Of a stretch of 64,000 nucleotides of DNA, positions 34,600 to 43,986 are shown one piece after another; position 1 is the first letter of the stretch, and every line of letters begins with the position of its first letter. The translations under genes and the position numbers were made by a program. The stretch lies in assembly GCA_961205875.1 (NCBI GenBank), contig OY540816.1, positions 7,078,701 to 7,142,700 of the forward strand, in the 5' to 3' direction. The notes beneath the pieces are model-generated. The model made no database searches and was not told the DNA's origin. It saw only the letters and a list, made by a program, of their open reading frames with translations. Source of the stretch: Sialis fuliginosa. Taxonomy: Eukaryota > Arthropoda > Insecta > Megaloptera > Sialidae.

Positions 34600-37050
34600 A
34601 ATGAACAAAATATTTTTCATAAATTGTATTAATTTTTCTGATTTCAATATCTAATTTTCGTACCAATATTAATACAGATGTCTGTGAATACTCCAAATAA
34701 CAATCCACATTAATTTATTCGCCGTCACGTTATATTGCAAAAAATATATGTCGTTACACAATCAATAACACAAACACTATTATATTATTTAATATTTAAC
34801 ACTATGACGTAGACTATTGCCTTGCGCAATATTGGCATTGGGATAATCGCCATGATTTAATATCTTGAGGGTGGAAAACTAATAGTTCAAAAAAACAGAT
34901 CTAGTTCATGCTATGTTTTTTTTATTAAATATTTGATCAACTATAAGAACACTGTATTGCTTTCTTCTTGTAAATTTAATAAGTAATTTCATTTCAACTA
35001 TACATAAATTATGTAACAATTTTTAAGCATCATTTTTGTCGATTGTTTGAATTGTGGAATTAGTACCATTAACTTCTAGACGATTAAAACAAATAAAACT
35101 ACCCTACGCAATTTGCGTCAATACTTCACAATTCGCACAAACACTCGTGCATTTGTATGGTATACTATGTGGTATACTTACAAAAAGTTATTCAACTGTT
35201 TATACAAATTTGAACATCAGACATTAAAATGACGTCAGTTAAAAAAATATAACAAATTGTTTATGTAATTTACTTTTTATTCTTAGGTATATATTATATA
35301 CACATTGTATTCATTCCGTAATTAACATTAATCTTTCTAACCAAAAGAAATATCGGTATGGAGAACCATACATGACTTCCATGTTCTTTCTATCTTTTTA
35401 AATAATTTTTAAATATGAATTTTTTTTAAATATTTTATTTATATAACCTACTACTATGAATATAAATTTCGTAATACATAAAAAACATATATACTTACAA
35501 CGGTTACAGCTGTAATTGCCATTTTTATCTACTATATATAACGAAGTGCCCTGACTGACTGACTCACAATCATTTTTTTGACCATTTCCACTCATCGGAG
35601 AAACTTGAAATTTGGTATATACATTCCTTGGGGGTAAAAAATAACAACTAGTGGGCCTTTTTTGAAAAAGTTTATAAATGGGGTAACAAGGGGCCCCCAA
35701 ATTTTCAAAAAAAAAGTTAGAATTTTTTTATTATTTTTTTTATATTCCTTGGGCGATATAATGTAAGGTTCAAATTTCAGATTTAAAAAAAAATGAAAAA
35801 AAAGGAAAAAAAAAGTTTTGATGTAAAAAAGTATCAAAACGAAAACCGATATTAGATTTTTTTAATTTTTTTCAAATACTTTGGTTAATTGACAACCATG
35901 AACCCGTGTCTGATTTTTGAAAAAGATATGTTAAAGAGGAGAAAGTAAACAAAATACGTTTACATATAATGCGCTTGAAGCATTTACTAAATTAATTGCA
36001 AATGTCGTAACTATGGATACATTATATTTTATTGATTATTTTTTAAATTTTTAAATGTCAGTGGCCATTTAAAATTTTGAATTGAATGTGTTTAATATAT
36101 GAACAATAAAATATAATAAAAAAGAAATATAAAGAACATAACGAATGAAAAAATATGGACAACTCAAAGTAATGAATAATTAAAATTTTCGTACATAAAT
36201 ATGTCAAAAAAATTGAAGACAAACAATCACAGCATTCGGATGACTAACATTCGGCATAACATAGGTAATACATTAAAATTTAAAACTTAAAGTTATTGAT
36301 ATATCAATATTTTTACCTACATAGGTATTTTAAATATCAGAAGTATTTATTTAATTAACAATTAACATTGACGTAATTTTAAATGATATTTTTTTAATTG
36401 TTAGAATTTGTATATCTGTTAAGGATCCACATTTACTTATCTATGTATGCAAGCATCTGTACCAATCTGTATATCATACATCTAAAATGTCAATGTGTAT
36501 CTACTGTGCTCTAACTTTTAAATAGTTGAACTGATTTCAAATGATTTATTGCGAATTGTTCGAATACAGTGACAAAATTCGTTTAATTTACAAGAATATT
36601 TGATTTTAAAAAAGGTTAATCTTTTTTAATACGAAATGTAGGTAGGTATATACTAATATATAGTTAATTGTAATTAATTGTAGAAAGGATGTACAACAAG
36701 AATGTATACAAGCTACTAATAATATATTTATATAGAAACATTGATTTAATTTAGATGACTTTTTGAAAGACACGAGGAGAAAAACCGAAAATGAAATTAT
36801 TTTTAATATTCATAAAATGTTATTTCAAATCATGTAAGTATATACAATATATTTAAAAGTCAGCATTATTCCATTATCATAAAAAAGTAATTATCATCTG
36901 TAGGCTTTCATGGCTGTTCATATATGAACTTTGGTTTCCGAACTGATGTCAACGTTTAAATGTTTTTTTGTTGCCGTTGAACATATGTATGGCTTGATGT
37001 TTCGACTTCCATGTCGGAGTCTTTTTCATATAAGACTAAAGGTATGTGTA
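34600..37050. other. AT-rich DNA with a possible Helitron-like start and a hairpin-GAAAC motif
   Basis: No gene recognised. At 35527 the text A|TCTACTATATATAACGAAG followed by CTGACTGACTGACTCA resembles the 5' end of insect Helitron-type elements. At 36970-37030 the minus strand carries GACTCCGACATGGAAGTC directly followed by GAAAC, the motif discussed in the findings. Confidence 0.35.
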
Positions 37051-37115
37051 ATACAGGGTGACAGATTAAGAGTAACCCATTCTTAATTAATAATATCGAA
37101 ATAAGTAATCACTAA

Positions 37116-37891
37116 GGGTGCGTTCCAGATGGCACTTGTAACGTTACGATCATGACGTGTCAAATATTCTGAATGATGCAATTGTAAGAACCAATGAGTG
37201 TCAGTAAAAGCCAGAAATTAAACCGGATATATCTGATACAATTCCTTATACGTATATACCAAAGTTGTAAACAACGGAGCCAGCGGACATCTGTCAGGAG
37301 AGTAAGTCCCTCCTTTTTTATAATTTAATTAAATATCCTTAAGATTCTTTGTTTACCGGGGTTCATATTTTTCATCGTTGAAATGATTTGCATTATTTTG
37401 TGATTGTTGCAGAAATCAAAATTTGCATTTTACAATAATTTCTACAATCAAAATTATTTCTATGCCGGATAGTTAAAATATTTAAAAAAAAACTATTATA
37501 ATAATGTTTTTTAACTGTGATATTTTTCTTTGTTCTGTATTATTTTTAGTTTTGAACGAGTTAAAATTAAAAAAATTACCAAAAAAAACATTTATTTTTT
37601 CAGTTAATACGATAAGGAGTTAAAACTAACAGGGAATTGCTTTAGAGGTTCACGTGCGTTACTTTCCTTCAATAACAATTTCACCGAAGAACCTCATTAT
37701 GTTCTGATGAAGGAAGTATTCAGTCAAACATTTGGTGTTCCTAACCACCACCCAAAGAACCAGCCGTTCTTCAATAATGTTTACACATTCAGTGTTTTGG
37801 ATAATCGTATATGGTTCAGGAACTTCCAGATACTGTCAGAAGACGGCGCTTTGGCTGAAATAGGGTCTAGATTCATCCCTGGAACGCACCC
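37116..37891. mobile_element. PIF-like or similar non-autonomous element carrying a BRX1 exon fragment
   Basis: Begins GGGTGCGTTCCAG and ends CTGGAACGCACCC, flanked by TAA on the left and TTA on the right. The uninterrupted opposite arm of the host mariner-like element reads CACTTAGTG at this point, so a 3-bp TTA/TAA duplication is the best fit. The right ~270 bp is a host gene fragment (see 37604-37874). Confidence 0.75.
37604..37874 (+). pseudogene. BRX1 (Brix-domain ribosome biogenesis factor) exon fragment captured in a transposon
   Basis: Read in one frame from about 37614, the sequence encodes around 87 residues without a stop: TGNCFRGSRALLSF, then EPHYVLMKEVFSQ, then PNHHPKNQPFFNNVYTFSVL, then DNRIWFRNFQI, ending EIGSRF. 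BRX1 proteins, nucleolar factors for 60S subunit assembly, have the same succession (GSR.LLSF, HPKSQPF, DNRIWFRN.QI, EIGPRF) in the centre of the Brix domain. A pyrimidine tract and TTTTTTCAG lie directly before 37604, so the end of the original intron came along, which argues for DNA-level capture rather than an mRNA copy. Just after this acceptor the frame is broken (VNTI in one frame, ELKLTGN in another), so one base seems lost. The homology stops where the transposon's inverted repeat begins. There is no start codon in context and no other Brix exons. I infer a non-functional transduplicate; the parent gene is not in this window. Confidence 0.85.
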
Positions 37892-37931
37892 TTAGTGGGC
37901 CTAATTTTAATTATCAAATCTTTTGTGAACC

Positions 37932-38276
37932 TTAAAGTTTTTGTAAAAATGGTGTTATGGCCGATTGATGGTTTTCGACAGACGAGTAACACAAATTCTG
38001 TTTATTCCTCTTGCCAAGAAATTGGAAATGCGCTTCGTTGCTCATAATTATGATGTTAACAAAATTATTCCCTCTATCTAAAATCCAACGACTGAAATCC
38101 AAACATGTGTTTAAGTCATTTGGAAAAAGTTTTTGAGCGTTTTGCCATTTGTATGGATGAAAGTGTAAATCTTTCTTCAAAATTAGATTTGATTGATTAA
38201 AATTTGCTTCAATCCTGTTTGTTTTTCTTCTCCGATTCACTTCCAATTGTCTTGCGATTTGAAGCCACGGGAACAT
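37932..38276 (-). pseudogene. Tc1/mariner-type transposase remnant
   Basis: A 114-codon frame contains FHPYKWQNAQKLFPND, FSRWILDR, and NIIIMSNEAHFQ followed by NKQN. Insect mariner-like transposases show FSDEAHF..G..NKQN around the second catalytic aspartate, with LxFCRW upstream. Here that position reads SNEAHF, so the catalytic Asp is replaced by Asn. Neither the N-terminal DNA-binding region nor the third catalytic acidic residue is present. The fragment lies inside a TA-flanked element whose ends match this superfamily, so it is a dead copy of the element's own enzyme. Confidence 0.75.
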
Positions 38277-38619
38277 TTAATTGTTGTCGGAACCACCACT
38301 GAGTCTGAATAATTTAATTGGTTAAGGTTAACAAAAGATTTTACAGTTAAAATTAGGTTCACTAAGTGATTACTGTTTTCGATATCATTAATTAAAAATG
38401 GGTCACTCTTAATTTGTCACTCTTTATATTAATTTGAAACATTTTTAATTCTATAGTTATGGCGTAAAAGTTATAAAACAATTTTTTATCGTTGTCGTAT
38501 CAAAAACAAATGTGATATAAGTATGTAATATATTTTTATACGACAAGAGTTTAAAACATATCAAACAAAAACACTACGCCAATCGTTCATACTTAGGATA
38601 CACCAACATGTCAAGGCGA

Positions 38620-39254
38620 AATTCAACATTAAATTAAAAATTTAATTATTTGTTGATCTGGAAATTATTATATTCCAATATTAGAAGTAAATTTTTTAAT
38701 GAGAGTTTCAAATTATAGAGGTTATAGTTAGGTGACATCGATAGAGAAACCATAGATGTGAACGGATTTTGATTTATCGAGATTCGACTTATAATAATGT
38801 GTGTATTTTTTTAAAATTCAATAATTTGGTGTGAATTTTGTTTTAAATTAAAATTTTGAAAATAATTAACTTGGAAATTACTGTATTCCAATATAGATAT
38901 AATTGAACAGAAAAAAAATTAAATAATTTTTACTTTAGAGATTAAATTTATAAACCCGAGTAACACCGGGTCCAAAGCGTTAGTTATGTAAGGATTCCTT
39001 CATATTCATAAAGATACAAAATAAGTACACATCATGCTGCGGGGACATATCTTATAGAAAATCGGAAGGCTCTGTAACGCGGAGACTTTGTATGAACTTG
39101 ATTTTTGGGCTGTTATCCATGACATTGTATTAAAAAACTTGAAAATTAATTGATTCCAATATAGAAATACTTTAATTGAAAAAAATTATTACAGAATCTT
39201 TACTTTACAGATTAAATGTATATACTCGAGTAACACCGGGTCCAGCGCGCTAGT
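38620..39254 (+). mobile_element. Helitron-like 3' ends, two in series
   Basis: Two similar segments each end with a small hairpin and a CTAG-like terminus: ACCCGAGTAACACCGGGT then GCGTTAGT at 38955-38986, and CTCGAGTAACACCGGGT then GCGCGCTAGT at 39224-39254. Each is preceded by TTCCAATATAGA..TTTACTTTA(C/G)AGATTAAAT. A hairpin shortly before CTAG|T is the signature of Helitron 3' ends. No replicase or helicase is visible; it may pair with the start-like sequence at 35527. Confidence 0.45.
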
Positions 39255-39268
39255 ATAAATATAATCTA

Positions 39269-39955
39269 AAGCCCGCCGCACACGACGCTAGATTTGCTGC
39301 TGGTTTGCTTGCTGGTTGCTGTGCTGGCAACCGGGCTTGTTTCTGTGCTGGAAATGACGTCACTGCTTGCTACGCTGCGTGTTATCATACTAGATTTCAG
39401 AATAGAACCGGGGCTATTTTTCGTGCTGGATTTGCTGCTAGATTTGAGCAAGAACCAATCAGAAAATATTATAATGTCACGTGAGCATAAACGTCATAAA
39501 CAAACATGGCGTCATAGCGTATACTTTTGTAACAGCTGTTCGTACAAATCATAAGAAATAATTATGTCCATTTTACAAATATTCAAATGTGAGTTTTATT
39601 AAACATACCTTATAAGATCGATCCTGAATGTAAAAAATAAATGTGAGAAAACTGAATTGTAGTGAAATTTTAAACTTAGATCATTGAGTTTAACTGTTGA
39701 AATTAATAAACATTAATTATATATTATTCACCCAAAGGATTTTTTTATTTTCATAAACCATATCCACTACAGTATTATGTTGATATTAGAACTGTCACTT
39801 TGCACGCATCAAAACCATCTACAAAATCAAGGATCGTGTGAAGCCAACACACATTGAAACCATGACAACAATCCAGCGCCGAAACACGCTTGAAAACCAG
39901 CATTGAATCTAGCAAACAAACTAGCAGCAAATCTAGCGTCGTGTGCGCCGGGCTT
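39269..39955. mobile_element. Inverted-repeat miniature element with GCTGG-rich subterminal repeats
   Basis: Ends AAGCCCGCCGCACACGACGC and the inverse at 39935-39955 (CGTCGTGTGCGCCGGGCTT), flanked by TA (or TAA/TTA). About 45 bp of each end is inverted (GCTAGATTTGCTGCTGGTTT). Internal GCTGGTTTGCTTGCTGG repeats give two overlapping opposite open frames (39266-39451, 39294-39554) that are not genes. Confidence 0.8.
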
Positions 39956-39959
39956 TACT

Positions 39960-41411
39960 TCCTAATGTCCAAAACATAATACACATTCGTAGAACAACTA
40001 ATTTGACAATCTGAATTTAATTGCATTTGTTTCCAAGGAAACATGAATTAATGACATATTAATTAGTATTTAAAATTCAAATTTTGAGGGTGTTTTTCAC
40101 CCCTTCAATGGCTGTAGGGGCACGAACAAATAATAAATGTCCCTTAGATTCAATTGAACTGCAAATGTACCAAATCTTATCAAAATTAGTGAGATAATAC
40201 TCGCAATGTTCGCTTTTTAGACGAAAAAAGTTACAAAATTTCAAATATTTCCAGAACCCCTAATCCGATTAGCAACAAAATCAATAGGTCTGGAGTACTC
40301 ACATAGACAAATATTTTCCCCAAAAATAATTCAGATCGGTGCATTTTTACAGTAGTTATCGTGAACAAAAAAATTCTACATCCTGACACATAGACACACA
40401 GACACACGCACAGCCGCCATGCGAAAATTAACTTTTCTTTTCGTTTTGAAGTTAGTACAATCAGAATTTGTCATTTTCTCGGACACGATTTTTCGATAGT
40501 ATTACAATACTTCTATTTCTTTCAGAACATGGAAGTAAAATCAGTTCCACGCATATGTTAAAATATATGATTTTAGAAATCACAACGTTCGCGAATAAAA
40601 AGGGGAGTACTAAATATCTTTATTTTTTTTAATTGATCACTCGAAATGTCTTGGTAATAATTTGAATGTACGTGTCCACTTACAATAGACCTATAGATAG
40701 TTCTATTACTGTTGCAAGTATATGTACTTTACTAACTTTACTAACATAACTAAAACGCGATACTTAAAATGGTTATTTGTTGATAAGGGTGAATTTTTGG
40801 ATTGTAGGTATATGTGTATACATTTTTTGTCTTATTTTTTATCATAGAATAAAAATATAAATTTATTTTTTGTAATTTGAAGCATCCGTATTAAGTCAAA
40901 TTCTGCATGATTTCTTTTGCATCGATATTTCTCGTAAACAGTTGATCCTATGATAAATGAGCAAAGTATATTTTTGTGTATTTTGTGTCATACAGTTTTA
41001 TTCAAATGTCTAACTCAGGAAAATAAAGGAACAAAAAAATAATAAATAAAAATCGATAAAAATCAATGGACCCATTGACCCCATGTAACCCTGGTTTAAA
41101 TTATAATAGGTTAATACTGGAAATCGATAACGCTTATTAATACTATACTATAACTATATCCAATCTCATATCGAGATATTAAATAAAAACTAATTTTGAA
41201 TAAAATCTTTGGAGGGCTGTAGCCCCCTCACAAAAAATTTCCGGACACATGTTCATATAATGTTTTTTGCTTAAAATATTTCGTCATCATGACTTCAGGG
41301 GGTATATTACCACTCTATACATTCGTTACTGAATAGAACCAAAAGTAATATAAATGATCATAAACATATCTTATTTAATTAAAAACCTTTAGTTTTTATA
41401 CAAATTATTAA
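39960..41411. other. AT-rich intergenic DNA with repeat fragments
   Basis: No gene recognised. 40085-40510 has the style of a decayed repeat (AGATCGGTGCATTTTTACAG, GACACACAGACACACGCACAG). 41170-41290 is an inverted fragment of the repeat at 1480-1600 and 46850-46950 (TTTCCGGACACATG, GGGCTGTAGCCCCC). Confidence 0.4.
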
Positions 41412-41600
41412 CCCTCTATCATTTATGAACTCAGATTTCTTAAATTTTTTGGATTCGAGATAATAACAAAAAAATAAAATACACGTGTTTCTGGATTTTT
41501 AATTTTTTTTATTATTTATGAAGAAAATTTTAACAATAGGGAGTGTTGCCTTGAGGCAACACTGAGTTAAGAGATAAAAAATATGATATGACAGCACGTG

Positions 41601-43469
41601 TTACGATAGGTGGAAGTTCCTGAAGCAATTCTTGGTTTTCGTGTAGCATAAGGCTACCCCGCATTTTTCACATACATTGTGGGTAAATCCAACACACTTC
41701 GGAAACTTGCATCTGATTTTTTTATCAGACCATTGCGGCCAGTGCCCAATCTGGTCTTGGCGGACTGCTTTTGGAGGCACATGCTGAGCAGGTCCTTTGT
41801 GCTTTTTGGCTTGAATCTCGCTCTCCAGCGACCGCCGACTAGACAACCTAGGTTTTATACCCATCTTGCAAAGAGTCACAGCAACCTCCAGACGAAAATC
41901 TGCTGAAGCTAAGCGGCCTGACTCTGGAAGGCTTTTGTATTTAGCAACCCTTTTATAAAGTAGCCATGCATTGGCTATCGTGAGGTCCAAGTAGTGATAA
42001 AACAGGCGCATATGCCATCGTTTGCTTCGCAATCGTATCTTGTAGATACCCATGACGCTGTCAAGGAGGTCGACGCCACCCATATGGCGATTGTACTCTC
42101 CAACCACATTGGGTCGCTTTATGTCTACATATCTTGAGTTCTGTTTGTCCCATCTCCGAACATAAGTTTCAGGTTTTTGCCCAGCGAAGGTGGAAGCCAG
42201 GTTGACAATTTTGTTGTCCTTCCATGCGACAGTTGAGACATCGATTCCGTTGACGTCGGCTACGTATTCTTCTGAATAACCTCGTTCTTTTTTCATAATA
42301 ATCTTTTCTGATGAAATCTTACAGTCCGGTATTCTATTTCTTCTCACTGTACCAAGACTGAGGATGCCTTCTTTGGCTAGATATTCCAACAGACGAAGAG
42401 AAGTGAAATAGTTGTCAAAATATAGCCTGAAATTCTGGTGCCTTGGAATCATACGCGCTAACCTCACGACGACGTTAGATGAGGCGCCTAAATCTGCCTG
42501 TCCTTGTAGGACAATATTTTCCTTGCCAGTTTCAATTTCTGTTTTATAGGCAAAACCAGAAACGCCACTCAATACGAAGACTTTGTAACCCCATTTGTGT
42601 GGTTTGTTGGGGTTGTATCTCTTCAACGAACTCCGTGCTTTAGTGGAGCACATTTGCTCGTCCACACAAAGATGCTCTTCCATTGGGACTTTTCTATATG
42701 CCTCATTCAAGGAGTCTACCACTGGACGGATTTTGAATATCCGATCATGTTCAGGATTGTCTCTAGGAAGATTTTTGGTATTGTCGTTGAAATGCAAAGT
42801 TTGTCGAATTTTCTCAAATTTATTCAACGTCATGGTTTCCTGTATTAGTGAAGTTCCAAGTATGTGACTCCAGTGGTTGGTAGCTCTTGGTAATTGAACG
42901 AGAGACATTAGATATACCACACCTATAAATTGCCTGACATCCATGTCAGACACCCGAAAAGTGCTATTAGGATCTTTTTGCACTTGATAAAGGTTGGTCT
43001 CCTCAGAAATTCTCTTGATTAGTTCTTGTGGAAACAGGTAAAAAAAGAACTGTATGGGAGTGTCAAGCTCTAGAATGTCAGGACCCAGAGACCTGTTTCC
43101 CGTAAACATGAGCTGCTCTGCATTCAACTCAAGATTCTTTTTTTTCCAGCGTAAATTCAGTTTAGCTGGCTTTTCATTAGCAGCTTTTCTTCGTTTTTCT
43201 TGAAATGGTGAAGGTTGAAAAGCGCTTTCGTTACCCGGGGCAGTTTCCGTGTTAGAGGAAGAGCTTTCATGATTGTCTTCTAGGGTTTCTATTATGGAAT
43301 CTACATCAATATCTATCTCTGCAGTCTCATCTTCGAAAGTTTCTAATTCAGGTACAAAATCAGGATCTGCGAGGCTGTCGTCATCGAAATCTAGGCCATC
43401 TTCACTATCTGTACCATCATTCAATGCCAAAACAATGTCCTCGTCATCAAGACCGCGCTTACGAGACAT
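41601..43469 (-). CDS. piggyBac-family transposase, intact
   Basis: An uninterrupted 622-residue protein. It cuts DNA at TTAA, moves the element by hairpin intermediates and normally leaves no scar. Residues 1-60 are strongly acidic (EDGLDFDDD), as in many family members, followed by a basic patch near 90-112 that may be a nuclear-localisation signal. The catalytic DDD residues can be placed by context: CVDEQM (about D270), LYFDNYFTS (about D352) and MGGVDLLDS (about D467), followed by KRWHMRLFYHYLD typical of the family. Residues 586-620 form a Cys/His-rich end (C587, C592, H597, C600, C603, C608, C615, H620), the PHD/RING-like domain that binds the transposon ends. The length is near that of known active enzymes (about 600). 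The start is the first ATG, followed by the MSRKRGLDDED acidic leader. No stop or frameshift is seen. It sits alone inside its element. Domesticated descendants usually lose the TTAA ends; here both remain, so an active transposon gene is the better reading. Confidence 0.95.
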   Translation of the reverse strand: MSRKRGLDDEDIVLALNDGTDSEDGLDFDDDSLADPDFVPELETFEDETAEIDIDVDSIIETLEDNHESSSSNTETAPGNESAFQPSPFQEKRRKAANEKPAKLNLRWKKKNLELNAEQLMFTGNRSLGPDILELDTPIQFFFYLFPQELIKRISEETNLYQVQKDPNSTFRVSDMDVRQFIGVVYLMSLVQLPRATNHWSHILGTSLIQETMTLNKFEKIRQTLHFNDNTKNLPRDNPEHDRIFKIRPVVDSLNEAYRKVPMEEHLCVDEQMCSTKARSSLKRYNPNKPHKWGYKVFVLSGVSGFAYKTEIETGKENIVLQGQADLGASSNVVVRLARMIPRHQNFRLYFDNYFTSLRLLEYLAKEGILSLGTVRRNRIPDCKISSEKIIMKKERGYSEEYVADVNGIDVSTVAWKDNKIVNLASTFAGQKPETYVRRWDKQNSRYVDIKRPNVVGEYNRHMGGVDLLDSVMGIYKIRLRSKRWHMRLFYHYLDLTIANAWLLYKRVAKYKSLPESGRLASADFRLEVAVTLCKMGIKPRLSSRRSLESEIQAKKHKGPAQHVPPKAVRQDQIGHWPQWSDKKIRCKFPKCVGFTHNVCEKCGVALCYTKTKNCFRNFHLS

Positions 43470-43766
43470 ACTGAAACATAATAAAATCTACGATGAGCAA
43501 TATTGCTCTCAAACAAAACATCTACACTTTTCACCTAATGTAGCCTACAGGCAACACACACTAATTGTTAACAAAAACAAAAAAATAGTTGTTTGTTTTA
43601 AAAAAACAACGATACATAATAAAGTTGAAAAACTTACCTCTCCAGTTTTCCAAGATAATACACAAAACACACACAGAACAATATTTTATTATTTTTTGAA
43701 TTCACAACCGATTCGCACTTGTTACAAATACCGATAGTCTAATAATCAAGTTCAATTTGAGACAAG

Positions 43767-43780
43767 TAGCGCCATCTAGT
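43767..43780 (-). promoter_or_regulatory. CTCF-like site inside the piggyBac 5' region
   Basis: On the minus strand the text CTAGATGGCGCTAC matches the core AGATGGCGC of insect CTCF sites. It lies about 300 bp upstream of the transposase start and within the transposon, so each copy of the element would carry it. Binding is untested. Confidence 0.35.
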
Positions 43781-43986
43781 TATATTTTTTGGTACTAGTT
43801 CGTCACCTCAGAGTGTAGACCACAGGCTACAGTGCATGATTACGTTATAAAACCAATTCTATGAATTTGGCAGAAGATCGAACGGTATGTTAACTACAGT
43901 CTACACTATGCTACAGAGGGTTAAGATATGCATGCATCAAAACATTGATCGATTCAATAAAATCGTCATAACAAAACTATGTTTAA

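Larger units (their letters stand above)
37054..38424 (-). mobile_element. Tc1/mariner-like relic, TA-flanked, hosting a second element
   Basis: Left end CAGGGTGACAGATTAAGAG; right end is the inverse of AAGAGTGACAAATTAAGAG. Both arms continue for about 80 bp (ACCCATT(C/T)TTAATTAAT(A/G)ATATCGAAA, then CAGTAATCACT-like). TA lies on both outer sides. The interior holds a transposase remnant on the minus strand (37932-38276). The left arm is split by the insertion 37116-37891. Confidence 0.8.
41412..43920 (-). mobile_element. Complete piggyBac-type transposon, TTAA-flanked
   Basis: 2509 bp between two TTAA sites (41408-41411, 43921-43924). Ends CCCTCTATC and CCCTCTGTAG (inverse at the right) match for 8 of the first 9 bases. 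It contains one intact transposase gene and short subterminal repeats: GTGTTGCCTTGAGGCAACAC hairpin at about 41543, and GCCTACAGGCAACACAC at about 43543. All features of an autonomous piggyBac element are present, so it may be active or very recently so. Confidence 0.88.

Noticed and set aside
39266..39554. Opposite overlapping frames with Ser/Thr-rich and Leu/Val-rich products
   Set aside because: Arise from GCTGG-rich subterminal repeats of the inverted-repeat element 39269-39955.
42595..43737. Plus-strand frames over the piggyBac transposase
   Set aside because: Shadows of the intact minus-strand transposase gene.
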